From positions 1 to 54,788 of the forward strand of contig NZ_JACHYE010000018.1 of assembly GCF_014192645.1 (NCBI RefSeq): 54,788 nucleotides of DNA. The letters are read 5' to 3'. The translations under genes and the position numbers were made by a program. This DNA comes from Herbaspirillum sp. Sphag64. Lineage in GTDB: Bacteria > Pseudomonadota > Gammaproteobacteria > Burkholderiales > Burkholderiaceae_D. Below are positions 46,898 to 54,696 of the stretch, piece after piece. Under the pieces are notes generated by a model, which saw nothing but the letters and a program-made list of their open reading frames with translations, was not told the DNA's origin and searched no databases. Each line of letters opens with the position of its first letter. Within the stretch, counting starts at the first letter, position 1.

Positions 46898-47631
46898 TAT
46901 TTGCCTCCTACTGCGGTCAGCTTGGCACTTTTGCTATTCCCGTTCTGACCGTCCTCTGAGCTGGTGCGCGCACCAGTGACGAACAGTGCATGCAAGTCGA
47001 AGCCGAACTTGTTGAGCTTAGCGATAGTGGTTTTGTTGCCGCGGACCAGTGCGTTGTAGCCGAAGGTTGCAGGAATAGCGACGGCCAGACCTAAGGCTGT
47101 CATGATCAGCGCTTCGCCGACTGGGCCGGCAACCTTGTCGATACTAGCCTGGCCAGAGGTGCCAATCGAGACCAAGGCATGGTAAATGCCCCAGACGGTG
47201 CCGAACAGGCCAACAAATGGAGCTGTCGAGCCGACTGATGCGAGTACGGCCATACCTGCCTGTAATTTCCCTGACGCTTCATCAATTGCCTGACGCAAGG
47301 AGAGTGTGATCCAGTCGCTCACTGAGAGTTGGTCATGCAGATGGCCTTTGTGGGCGGCATGATGCGTCATTGCGGTCACGCCAACTTTGGCGACATCGGA
47401 AAAAGGATTGTCATTGCCAAGCGTTGCAACGCCCTCTGGCAGACTGGTGGTATCCCAGAAGGTATGTCCAGCTGCCGCCGAGGCGCGACGAAAACGCAGT
47501 AACTGAAATGCTTTGGTAACAATGACATACCATGATGCGATAGACATCGAGAGCAGCAGTATGGCGACGCCTTTGGTAACAAAATCACCTTGTGCCCAGA
47601 GGCTCTGCAATCCGTATGGACTTACTTCCAT
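46897..47631 (-). CDS. exbB: Biopolymer transport protein ExbB
   Basis: A 244-residue three-helix membrane protein of the MotA/TolQ/ExbB family. The first helix is GVAILLLSMSIASWYVIVTK; the others are in TAPFVGLFGTVWGIYHAL and GEALIMTALGLAVAIPATFGYNAL. It forms a pentameric proton channel with ExbD. The gene starts 30 bases after the tonB stop. Confidence 0.95.
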   Translation of the reverse strand: MEVSPYGLQSLWAQGDFVTKGVAILLLSMSIASWYVIVTKAFQLLRFRRASAAAGHTFWDTTSLPEGVATLGNDNPFSDVAKVGVTAMTHHAAHKGHLHDQLSVSDWITLSLRQAIDEASGKLQAGMAVLASVGSTAPFVGLFGTVWGIYHALVSIGTSGQASIDKVAGPVGEALIMTALGLAVAIPATFGYNALVRGNKTTIAKLNKFGFDLHALFVTGARTSSEDGQNGNSKSAKLTAVGGK

Positions 47632-47661
47632 GTTGACTTCCTTTGTGTTGAATTTGATGAA

Positions 47662-48339
47662 CTAACGATCCAGCTTGAAATTGATGACGCCGGTGGTCGA
47701 TACCAGGATCGGCTTGCCATCTTCGATATAGGGTTTAAACACAGCGCGCATAACTGCGCGTTTAGCCTCGTCATCAAGCCGCGTAAAGCCGGAACTTTTG
47801 ATGATTTCCACTTTTTCTGCTTTTCCACTGGTATTGACCAGAACCCGAAATTGCACCACGCCTTGTTCGCCCAGCCGACGAGATGCCGGGGGATAGGTCA
47901 CTGCCGGAGACTCGATATATTCAATACCTGAAGTGATCTGCTTTGGTAACACTGGGCCCGGCGGCGATGCCGGTGCCGCAGGGGCGGGAACTGCCGCTGG
48001 TGCAGGTTCGGCATGTTGCGGTGGTGTTGTGGGCAAGCTTACTGCCGTCGGTGCCGGCGCTTGTGTCAACGGTATCGGAGGTTGCGGGACAGATTTTTTT
48101 ACCGTCGGCACGACTTTGGGCGGTGCTGGAGGCGTCTTGGCTGGTGTTGGCTCAGGTGCGTGTTCAGGTGTGAGGAAAGATACCAATACATCCTTTGGCG
48201 CGACACTGCTGACCTGAAGCGTGAGGCCGCTTTGTAGTGCATAAAAAAAGGCCACGTGCAGCAGGACTATGAGACCTAATAAACTAACTTTTTGGCTTTG
48301 CTTCAATAGGGGCTGAAGCTGGTAATAAGTGCTGCGCAT
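47662..48339 (-). CDS. tonB: TonB energy-transducing protein
   Basis: A 225-residue protein with one N-terminal transmembrane helix (VSLLGLIVLLHVAFFYALQ), a proline-rich spacer (residues about 55-130, rich in Pro, Ala and Val) and a C-terminal TonB domain (YPPASRRLGEQGVVQFRVLV and following, about 150-225). It spans the periplasm to energise outer-membrane siderophore and heme receptors. It is located with exbB and exbD and downstream of bfd. No receptor gene is in the window. Confidence 0.92.
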   Translation of the reverse strand: MRSTYYQLQPLLKQSQKVSLLGLIVLLHVAFFYALQSGLTLQVSSVAPKDVLVSFLTPEHAPEPTPAKTPPAPPKVVPTVKKSVPQPPIPLTQAPAPTAVSLPTTPPQHAEPAPAAVPAPAAPASPPGPVLPKQITSGIEYIESPAVTYPPASRRLGEQGVVQFRVLVNTSGKAEKVEIIKSSGFTRLDDEAKRAVMRAVFKPYIEDGKPILVSTTGVINFKLDR

Positions 48340-48367
48340 GATGAAAGACAGTGCAAAAACGATGGTT

Positions 48368-48592
48368 TCAGGCAGACATAGCGCGGTGAAATACCACGCT
48401 CTGCAACGGCGAACGGGTTTGACTGACGCTGCTCAGGCATTCTCGCAAGACTTGTTTGGCACAGCTGTGGCATTTGCCGCAGCAAGTACCAACTCCCAGC
48501 TCTTTGCGCAACTCTGCCATCGAGTGCATTCCAGAACTGACGGCTTGGTGAATCTTTCCCTCGGAGACATTGTGACAAACACAGACAATCAT
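48368..48592 (-). CDS. bfd: Bacterioferritin-associated ferredoxin
   Basis: A 74-residue [2Fe-2S] protein that reduces iron stored in bacterioferritin so that it can be released. Ligands are Cys4 and Cys6 (VCVCHNV) and Cys38 and Cys41 (CCGKCHSC), in the BFD-like helix-turn-helix fold. It lies 30 bases after the unknown gene and 28 before tonB, in the iron operon, and bfr is just downstream of that operon. Confidence 0.93.
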   Translation of the reverse strand: MIVCVCHNVSEGKIHQAVSSGMHSMAELRKELGVGTCCGKCHSCAKQVLRECLSSVSQTRSPLQSVVFHRAMSA

Positions 48593-48622
48593 TTTATGCC
48601 TTGCTACCTGGCTCTGCAGGTC

Positions 48623-48946
48623 CTATATAGTTCTCGCGCCGGAAACAATACGCGTGAATAGATTGAATTTTTCAGGCTGTGGCATGCTGCGTTCGACTAC
48701 CAAGGCCCATTGTTCTGAAAGTTGCTGACAGGTTGCGCGTAAAACTGGTGCCAGGTTCGGCAAATCTGCCAGTGCTTTCAGATGTCGCTCGATGACTGAT
48801 GCCAATTTGACGCAGCTTCTGGATTCCTTGTCATTATTTGCCGTGTAATGAGACATCAGATGCAATACCGCAGATACCAGCAACTCCGGCTGCGCCGGGG
48901 CGGTGTTCGGTTCTACAAAGGCGGAATCGATCTTGTCGTTAACCAT
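48623..48946 (-). CDS. Unknown 107-residue protein in the iron operon
   Basis: I do not recognise this product. It is soluble, largely helical, without signal peptide. The middle part (LLVSAVLHLMSHYTANN, then KLASVIERHLKALADL, then VLRATCQQLSEQWALVVE) looks like three helices, and a single Cys lies near residue 45 and another near 71. The ATG at 48946 follows AGGAGAG. It is flanked 112 bases upstream by hemP and 30 bases downstream by bfd in the same direction. The position suggests an iron- or heme-related role; this is inference. Confidence 0.75.
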   Translation of the reverse strand: MVNDKIDSAFVEPNTAPAQPELLVSAVLHLMSHYTANNDKESRSCVKLASVIERHLKALADLPNLAPVLRATCQQLSEQWALVVERSMPQPEKFNLFTRIVSGARTI

Positions 48947-48982
48947 CAAACTCTCCTTGGTCAGGAAGCTTGGCTGGCTTCG

Positions 48983-48998
48983 GTGAAGAATTCTTCAC
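48983..48998. repeat. 16-bp perfect palindrome between hemP and the unknown gene
   Basis: GTGAAGAATTCTTCAC is a perfect 16-bp palindrome, 36 bases before the unknown gene. A second small stem, GAAGC (48965-48969)/GCTTC (48977-48981), adjoins it. It may be a protein-binding site, or an RNA hairpin with an AATT loop that moderates read-through from hemP. Confidence 0.5.
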
Positions 48999-49058
48999 GG
49001 TCTGCTGGCTGGTATTGCTATCAATGAAATGACTCGGTTCGCGGCGCTTTTCGCCAGT

Positions 49059-49247
49059 TCACGCCGTCAAGATCAACTTGTTCAGTTGCGTCAGACGGAG
49101 TTTGTAAATACGTCCACCGTGATCAATTTCCAATTCGCGCATCTGACGAAACAAATCCTGGCTTTTAATGCGCGTGATGGGCGTACCGTTAGCGGCTGTA
49201 GCCTGGGTGTTTTGACGTTCGTTTCCGTGCTCAATCAGTTGGTTCAT
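49059..49247 (-). CDS. hemP: Hemin uptake protein HemP
   Basis: A 62-residue protein of the HemP/HmuP family, recognisable from IKSQDLFRQMRELEIDHGGR and the C-terminal YKLRLTQLNKLILTA. HemP is a small activator needed for expression of heme-uptake genes in Burkholderiales and other bacteria. A perfect ribosome-binding site (AGGAGGTCATC) precedes the ATG at 49247. It heads the tonB operon and has a promoter with a Fur-box-like site. Confidence 0.88.
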   Translation of the reverse strand: MNQLIEHGNERQNTQATAANGTPITRIKSQDLFRQMRELEIDHGGRIYKLRLTQLNKLILTA

Positions 49248-49261
49248 GATGACCTCCTATT

Positions 49262-49313
49262 AAATGCGAACAATTCTTATTTAGATTATTCTTCATTTGG
49301 TTTCAGATTGCAA
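49262..49313 (-). promoter_or_regulatory. hemP promoter with Fur-box-like operator
   Basis: On the minus strand TTGCAA (complement of 49308-49313) and AATAAT (complement of 49285-49290), spaced by exactly 17, form a strong promoter. Immediately downstream, AAATGCGAACAATTCTTATTT (49262-49282 when read on plus) is an imperfect dyad (6 of 9 positions) of the type bound by betaproteobacterial Fur, covering the likely start point. Iron limitation would then switch on the whole hemP-exbD operon. Confidence 0.6.
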
Positions 49314-49385
49314 GCTCTTTATGCAGAGGAGTAGGTGAGTTAGTGTTGGCAATTCTGAGAACAAGGCTAAAAATGGTCTGCACAA

Positions 49386-49421
49386 TAAAAAACGCCCCGC
49401 TATTGCCATAGCGGGGCGTTT
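49386..49421 (-). terminator. Terminator of mnmA
   Basis: AAACGCCCCGCTAT (49390-49403) and ATAGCGGGGCGTTT (49408-49421) form a perfect 14-bp stem with a TGCC loop. On the minus strand a T-rich tail (TTTTATTG) follows. Confidence 0.88.
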
Positions 49422-49453
49422 ACATGGTGTTGTTTTTTGAGAAGTATCGAGTC

Positions 49454-50551
49454 TCAGATCGATTCGATAATCCCGCCACCGAGGCAGATATCGCCGTCAT
49501 AAAGGACTGCTGACTGTCCGGGAGTGACTGCCCATTGTGGATCGCGGAAGTGCAGCGCAAAGCGATCCGCACCCGCATCGCTGATTGAGCAGGCCACATC
49601 TGCCTGTCGATAGCGTGTCTTGGCGCTGAGTGCCTCAACATCTGGCGCACTGCCTGAGATCCAGCTACTTTGGCTCGCAGCAAGCTGCGTCGACAGTAAC
49701 CAGGGATGATCATGGCCTTGTACGATATACAGCGTATTGGTGCCGATATCCTTGCGTGCAACGTACCACGCATCGCTTTGGCCATCAGCATTCTGGTGTG
49801 CTTTGATGCCGCCCAGGCCGATTCCCTTGCGTTGCCCCAGAGTATAAAAGCTAAGCCCGACGTGCTCGCCAACGATATCGCCTTCAGCCGTCTTCATCGG
49901 GCCTGGCTTGTAAGACAGGTAGCGATTCAGGAATTCCCGGAACGGTCGTTCACCAATGAAGCAAATCCCGGTCGAGTCTTTTTTTGCTGCATTTGGCAAT
50001 TTGAGCTGCTCGGCAATCCTGCGGACTTCGGTTTTATGGATTTCACCCAGCGGGAACAGGGTTTTTGAGAGCTGAGCCTGATTTAAACGGTGCAGGAAAT
50101 AACTTTGATCCTTGCTCGCATCAATTGCCTTCAATAATTCGAACGTACCTGTCTTGTTTTCGCGCACACGTGCGTAGTGTCCTGTCGCGATCAGATCGGC
50201 GCCGAGGCGTATTGCATGATCTAGAAATGCCTTGAATTTGATCTCGGCATTGCATAACACGTCTGGATTCGGCGTGCGTCCAGCCTGATACTCGCGAAGG
50301 AATTCGGCAAAAACCCGTTCTTTGTATTCAGCTGCAAAATTGACTGCTTCGATGTCAACTCCCACTACATCGGCGACGCTTGCGGCATCAATCCAGTCTT
50401 CTCGGGTTGAACAGTATTCGGAATCATCGTCATCCTCCCAGTTCTTCATGAACAGGCCAATGACTTCGTAGCCTTGTTCTTTTAGCAACCAGGCCGATAC
50501 GGAGGAGTCTACGCCACCGGACATGCCAATGACTACGCGCTTTTTAGCCAT
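49454..50551 (-). CDS. mnmA: tRNA-specific 2-thiouridylase MnmA
   Basis: Makes 2-thiouridine at position 34 of tRNA-Lys, -Glu and -Gln. 365 residues from the ATG at 50551; GGGGA lies 6 bases upstream and the frame extends to 50644. The PP-loop ATP site is GMSGGVDSS (9-17). Cys100 (NPDVLCN) and Cys197 (STGICFIG) are the catalytic pair. [13 protein letters not shown] and [13 protein letters not shown] are typical. The start overlaps the end of the upstream Nudix gene by 8 bases, so the two are translationally coupled. Confidence 0.96.
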   Translation of the reverse strand: MAKKRVVIGMSGGVDSSVSAWLLKEQGYEVIGLFMKNWEDDDDSEYCSTREDWIDAASVADVVGVDIEAVNFAAEYKERVFAEFLREYQAGRTPNPDVLCNAEIKFKAFLDHAIRLGADLIATGHYARVRENKTGTFELLKAIDASKDQSYFLHRLNQAQLSKTLFPLGEIHKTEVRRIAEQLKLPNAAKKDSTGICFIGERPFREFLNRYLSYKPGPMKTAEGDIVGEHVGLSFYTLGQRKGIGLGGIKAHQNADGQSDAWYVARKDIGTNTLYIVQGHDHPWLLSTQLAASQSSWISGSAPDVEALSAKTRYRQADVACSISDAGADRFALHFRDPQWAVTPGQSAVLYDGDICLGGGIIESI

Positions 50552-51047
50552 GGTTGTCCCCAATGCTGCTTTCAGCGCCGACACTGGCATCCGTGTAAAG
50601 CAGAGATAGCGGCGCGCGCTGGCCAGCAAGATAATCATCGACACAGCGTAATACCAAAGGACTACGATGTCTTTCGGGACAGGCAGCGAGCTCGTCGCGG
50701 GTCATCCAGAGTGTTCTGACGATGCCTGTATCCAGTGCTCGATCATACTGTGCGCCAAGTGTGCCCGCGAATGCAAAACGGAGGTAAGTAACGCCTGCAT
50801 TGGAACGCTGTGAAGACACATTGCGTGACATATACATACCAACCAATGCGGTTGGTGTAAAACCGAATGCAGTTTCTTCGAGTGTCTCGCGCACGACCGC
50901 CTGGGTTAATGCTTCGCCTTCTTCCAGATGGCCGGCAGGTTGATTCAGGCGCAAGCCGTCGGCGGCTTGCTCTTCCACCAATAAAAAACGCCCATCGCGG
51001 TCAACGATCGCCGCGACGGTAACAGAGGGTTTCCAAACATCAAGCAT
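50544..51047 (-). CDS. nudJ: Nudix hydrolase, NudJ-like
   Basis: A 167-residue Nudix enzyme. The Nudix box is [20 protein letters not shown], followed by TAFGF; the residue usually Gly in the xG part is Ala, which is tolerated in NudJ-type proteins. Other features are [17 protein letters not shown] and the C-terminal [15 protein letters not shown]. coli NudJ lies next to mnmA and acts on thiamine and HMP pyrophosphates as well as nucleoside di- and triphosphates. The same adjacency here, with an 8-base overlap, supports the NudJ assignment. Confidence 0.9.
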   Translation of the reverse strand: MLDVWKPSVTVAAIVDRDGRFLLVEEQAADGLRLNQPAGHLEEGEALTQAVVRETLEETAFGFTPTALVGMYMSRNVSSQRSNAGVTYLRFAFAGTLGAQYDRALDTGIVRTLWMTRDELAACPERHRSPLVLRCVDDYLAGQRAPLSLLYTDASVGAESSIGDNHG

Positions 51048-51206
51048 GATTTTCCTTCAAGAGGCATTATTTTACCGTGGCTTGATAAAGCTTTCAGTTG
51101 CCGCAGGCATAACCGGCTTGGTGCAGGAGTATTTTCAGCATGAATTTGCATGATTGACAAAATTGATGAACGTTTAAATTTTCCGTGTAAGATTCAGGTA
51201 AGAATT
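51048..51206. other. Intergenic region between nudJ and pntAa
   Basis: About 160 bases between divergent genes, mostly A/T-rich towards pntAa. No promoter can be named with confidence. Confidence 0.25.
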
Positions 51207-51246
51207 CACTACAATCCACTACAACTTACTACATTTATTACTTTAG
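51207..51246 (+). repeat. Four imperfect 10-bp tandem repeats before pntAa
   Basis: CACTACAATC, CACTACAACT, TACTACATTT and ATTACTTTAG lie head to tail at 51207-51246, ending at the ribosome-binding site (AGGAG). The helical-turn period suggests a binding array or a slipped duplication in the leader. Confidence 0.45.
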
Positions 51247-51255
51247 GAGCTTTGA

Positions 51256-52371
51256 ATGAGGCTAGGCATCCCCGTCGAAAGTCGGGAAGGAGAGACGCGT
51301 GTCGCAGCAACGCCGGAGACAATCAAGAAACTAGTGGCCGCCAAGCATGAAGTGCTTGTGGAGTCTGGAGCAGGACTAAAATCCAGCATCACTGACGAGG
51401 CCTATGTGGCATCTGGCGCCAAGATCGCTTCAGCAGATGAAGTTTATGCTGCGGATGCTTTATTAAAGGTGCGGGCACCGAACGCGGAAGAACGTGCGCG
51501 TATCAAGGCTGGTAGCGTGGTCGTCGGGATGCTGAATCCCTTCGATGTCGACAATATTGCTGCCATGGCGCAGGCCGGACTGACTGCCTTTGCGCTGGAA
51601 GCTGCGCCGCGGACCACGCGTGCGCAATCAATGGATGTCTTGTCATCCCAGGCCAATATCGCAGGTTACAAGGCGGTGTTGCTTGCTGCTAATACCTATC
51701 AGCGATTCATGCCAATGCTGATGACGGCAGCTGGCACAGTAAAAGCGGCGCGTATTCTGATCATGGGTGCTGGCGTGGCTGGTTTGCAGGCGATTGCGAC
51801 CGCTAAACGTCTCGGTGCCGTGATTGAAGCATCAGATGTGCGTCCGGCTGTTAAAGAGCAGATCGAGTCATTGGGCGCGAAATTCCTCGATGTGCCTTTC
51901 ATCACGGAAGAAGAAAAGGAAATCGCACAAGGCGTAGGCGGCTATGCACGCCCCATGCCTGCGGACTGGATGCGACGCCAAGCTGAGCTGGTCCATGAAC
52001 GGGCTAAGCAGGCCGATATCATTATTACGACCGCGCTGATTCCGGGACGAAAGGCTCCTGTACTTATCAGCGAAGAAACCGTCAAGGCCATGAAGCCCGG
52101 CTCCGTGATTCTCGATATGGCAGTAGATCAGGGTGGTAACTGCCCCTTATCGGAATCCGGAAAGACAGTGGTCAAGCATGGCGTGCATATCATTGGTGAA
52201 GGCAATCTGGCTGCACTGGTTGCTGCCGATGCGTCGGCGCTGTATTCCCGCAATGTGCTCGATTTCCTCAAGCTCATCGTGGATGCAGAGGGCAAGCTTC
52301 TCATCAATCGTGAAGATGACATCGTCGCTGCGACACTGTTGTGCCGTGATGGCGAAATTCTGCGCAAATAA
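51256..52371 (+). CDS. pntAa: NAD(P) transhydrogenase alpha subunit part 1 (NAD-binding domain)
   Basis: The soluble NADH-binding domain I of the proton-translocating transhydrogenase, here a separate 371-residue subunit. ESREGETRVAATPETIKKL starts the AlaDH/PNT-type fold. ILIMGAGVAGLQAIATAKRLGA is the Rossmann loop, and IITTALIPGRKAPVLI and DMAVDQGGNCPL are standard. AGGAG precedes the ATG. Unlike E. coli, where PntA is one long chain, the membrane part is a separate gene (pntAb) after panD. First gene of a four-gene unit. Confidence 0.95.
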   Translation: MRLGIPVESREGETRVAATPETIKKLVAAKHEVLVESGAGLKSSITDEAYVASGAKIASADEVYAADALLKVRAPNAEERARIKAGSVVVGMLNPFDVDNIAAMAQAGLTAFALEAAPRTTRAQSMDVLSSQANIAGYKAVLLAANTYQRFMPMLMTAAGTVKAARILIMGAGVAGLQAIATAKRLGAVIEASDVRPAVKEQIESLGAKFLDVPFITEEEKEIAQGVGGYARPMPADWMRRQAELVHERAKQADIIITTALIPGRKAPVLISEETVKAMKPGSVILDMAVDQGGNCPLSESGKTVVKHGVHIIGEGNLAALVAADASALYSRNVLDFLKLIVDAEGKLLINREDDIVAATLLCRDGEILRK

Positions 52372-52396
52372 TTCATTCAATCCATTTTCAACACAA

Positions 52397-52417
52397 TGAC
52401 CTTCTCGCTGAAGGTCA
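52397..52417 (+). other. Intercistronic hairpin between pntAa and panD
   Basis: TGACCTTC (52397-52404) and GAAGGTCA (52410-52417) form a perfect 8-bp stem with a 5-base loop. No T-run follows, so it is a mild attenuator or processing element rather than a true terminator. Confidence 0.45.
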
Positions 52418-52437
52418 GTAACGACGAGTAAAGTCTT

Positions 52438-52800
52438 ATGCAACGAATCATGCTGCGCGCAAAAATACATCGCGCCTCTGTCACCCAATGTGATCTGAAC
52501 TATGAAGGTTCCTGTGGTATTGACGAAGACTTGCTGGAAGCAGCAGATATCCGGGAATTCGAAAAAATCGAGCTCTATAACGTCAACAATGGAGAGCGTT
52601 TCTCAACCTATGCCATTCGTGGCAAGCGTGGTAGTGGCGAGATTTCTCTCAACGGTGCCGCAGCAAGACTCGCCCATCTCGGAGATTTGCTGATCATTTG
52701 CACTTATGCGCCGATGACTGAGGAGCAAGTTGCAGCCTATGTTCCCAAGATCGTGTTTGTCGATGACAAGAATCACATCACCAGCCTGAAGACCATCTAA
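52438..52800 (+). CDS. panD: Aspartate 1-decarboxylase
   Basis: Makes beta-alanine for pantothenate and coenzyme A. The 120-residue proenzyme cuts itself between Gly24 and Ser25 (NYEGSCGID) to create the pyruvoyl cofactor. Lys9, Arg54 and Tyr58 are conserved active-site positions. The [19 protein letters not shown] and [20 protein letters not shown] stretches are standard. It is embedded between pntAa and pntAb in the same direction, which is unusual. Confidence 0.97.
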   Translation: MQRIMLRAKIHRASVTQCDLNYEGSCGIDEDLLEAADIREFEKIELYNVNNGERFSTYAIRGKRGSGEISLNGAAARLAHLGDLLIICTYAPMTEEQVAAYVPKIVFVDDKNHITSLKTI

Positions 52801-52863
52801 AACTACCCAGGTGCATATTGGCGGGGAGATGCGTCAGCATGCACCATTGAAAGGAATAAGATC

Positions 52864-53193
52864 ATGGAAGTCAGTCACACCATCATCAATCTGATTATTT
52901 TTGTACTAGCAATTTATGTCGGTTACCACGTCGTGTGGACCGTCACACCTGCGTTACACACACCGCTGATGGCGGTGACGAACGCTATTTCAGCAATCAT
53001 TATCATTGGCGCCATGCTTGCAGCAGGCTTGACGGAAGGCCCAGTTGGCCGTATTGCCGGAACATTGGCCGTTGCGCTAGCTGCGGTGAATGTATTTGGT
53101 GGCTTCATGGTCACCCAGCGCATGCTCGAAATGTTCAAGAAAAAGGAACCTAAGGCCAAGAACAACAAGGAAAATTCGGGGGCATCAGCATGA
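52864..53193 (+). CDS. pntAb: NAD(P) transhydrogenase alpha subunit part 2 (membrane domain)
   Basis: A 109-residue membrane subunit with about three transmembrane helices (IINLIIFVLAIYVGYHVVW, AISAIIIIGAMLAAGL, TLAVALAAVNVFGGFMVT) and a basic C-terminal tail. It is the membrane part of the alpha subunit of the proton channel. It ends in an ATGA overlap of 4 bases with pntB. Confidence 0.94.
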   Translation: MEVSHTIINLIIFVLAIYVGYHVVWTVTPALHTPLMAVTNAISAIIIIGAMLAAGLTEGPVGRIAGTLAVALAAVNVFGGFMVTQRMLEMFKKKEPKAKNNKENSGASA

Positions 53194-54623
53194 GTATGAA
53201 TCTGGTCACTTTGCTGTATCTGATTGCATCGGTTTGCTTCATTCAAGCCTTGAAGGGTTTGTCGCATCCGTCTACTGCACGCAGAGGTAATGCCTTTGGC
53301 ATCATTGGCATGAGTGTCGCTGTTCTGACGACTATCGCATTGATTATTAAGTTGAAGGGCGATTTATCGGCCTCCGGGCTTGGTTTCTGGCTGGTTGCCG
53401 GCGGTGTTGTTGTCGGTGGCGGAGTTGGTGCCTTTTTGGCACGTAATGTCGAGATGACCAAAATGCCAGAGCTGGTCGCTGCGATGCACTCGCTCATTGG
53501 TTTGGCCGCTGTATGTATTGCCGTTGCTGCCGTTGCAGAGCCATGGGCCTTTAATATTGCGGCACACGGCGAGGCAATCCCTTTAGGTAACCGTGTCGAA
53601 CTCTTCATTGGTACGTTTGTAGGAGCAATCACGTTCTCGGGCTCTGTCATTGCTTTTGGAAAACTTTCTGGTAAATACAAGTTCCGTTTGTTCCAAGGCG
53701 CGCCAGTCAGTTTTGCTGGTCAGCACTTGTTGAATCTGTTGCTGGCCGTGGCCATGATTGGGTTTGGCGTGATCTTTGTGCTGACACAAAGTTGGCTGCC
53801 TTTCATCATTATGGCTGCCATCGCCTTTATCTTGGGAGTGCTGATCATTATTCCCATCGGTGGTGCAGATATGCCGGTGGTGGTCTCCATGCTCAACAGC
53901 TATTCAGGCTGGGCCGCGGCTGGTATTGGCTTTTCGCTCAACAATTCGATGTTGATCATTGCTGGCTCCCTGGTGGGCTCGTCTGGTGCAATCCTTTCGT
54001 ACATCATGTGCAAAGCGATGAACCGGTCGTTCTTCAACGTGATTCTTGGTGGTTTTGGCGGCGAAGCGACAGCAGCGGTTGGCGGCGCTCAGCAACAGCG
54101 TAACGTCAAGTCAGGATCTGCTGATGATGCTGCGTTCTTGATGGGAAATGCCGAAACCGTGATTATCGTTCCCGGTTATGGTCTGGCAGTTGCACGGGCG
54201 CAGCATGCACTCAAAGAGTTAACTGAGAAGCTTACCCATAATGGCGTGACGGTGAAATATGCAATTCATCCGGTTGCGGGACGGATGCCTGGGCATATGA
54301 ATGTACTGCTTGCAGAAGCCGAAGTTCCATACGATCAGGTTTTCGAAATGGAAGATATCAACAGCGAATTTGGTCAGGCTGATGTGGTTCTTGTGCTTGG
54401 AGCCAATGACGTCGTGAACCCTGCTGCGAAGGATCCGAAGTCGCCGATCGCTGGCATGCCTATCCTTGAGGCTTACAAAGCGAAGACAGTCATCGTCAAT
54501 AAGCGCTCAATGGCAGCTGGCTATGCCGGCCTTGATAATGAGCTTTTCTATATGGACAAGACCATGATGGTCTTCGGTGATGCCAAGAAGGTCATTGAAG
54601 ATATGGTCAAGGCTGTCGAGTGA
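53190..54623 (+). CDS. pntB: NAD(P) transhydrogenase beta subunit
   Basis: A 477-residue protein that completes the proton channel and binds NADP(H). The N-terminal part has about nine transmembrane helices (for example IGMSVAVLTTIALIIKLKG, GFGVIFVLTQSWLPFIIM). The C-terminal cytoplasmic domain (about 300-477) contains IIVPGYGLAVARAQHAL (NADP loop), IHPVAGRMPGHMNVLLAEA and VVLVLGANDVVNPAA. It overlaps pntAb by 4 bases and is followed by a strong terminator. Confidence 0.97.
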   Translation: MSMNLVTLLYLIASVCFIQALKGLSHPSTARRGNAFGIIGMSVAVLTTIALIIKLKGDLSASGLGFWLVAGGVVVGGGVGAFLARNVEMTKMPELVAAMHSLIGLAAVCIAVAAVAEPWAFNIAAHGEAIPLGNRVELFIGTFVGAITFSGSVIAFGKLSGKYKFRLFQGAPVSFAGQHLLNLLLAVAMIGFGVIFVLTQSWLPFIIMAAIAFILGVLIIIPIGGADMPVVVSMLNSYSGWAAAGIGFSLNNSMLIIAGSLVGSSGAILSYIMCKAMNRSFFNVILGGFGGEATAAVGGAQQQRNVKSGSADDAAFLMGNAETVIIVPGYGLAVARAQHALKELTEKLTHNGVTVKYAIHPVAGRMPGHMNVLLAEAEVPYDQVFEMEDINSEFGQADVVLVLGANDVVNPAAKDPKSPIAGMPILEAYKAKTVIVNKRSMAAGYAGLDNELFYMDKTMMVFGDAKKVIEDMVKAVE

Positions 54624-54663
54624 TTGCATGACCCGTTGCTAGTAATTGAGTAGTTTTGTAAAA

Positions 54664-54696
54664 CAATAAGGCCATCCCGCAGGGATGGCCTTGTTG
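54664..54696 (+). terminator. Terminator of the pnt operon
   Basis: AAGGCCATCCC (54668-54678) and GGGATGGCCTT (54682-54692) form an 11-bp stem with loop GCA, extended by CAA/TTG outside and followed by TTGTT. Confidence 0.85.
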
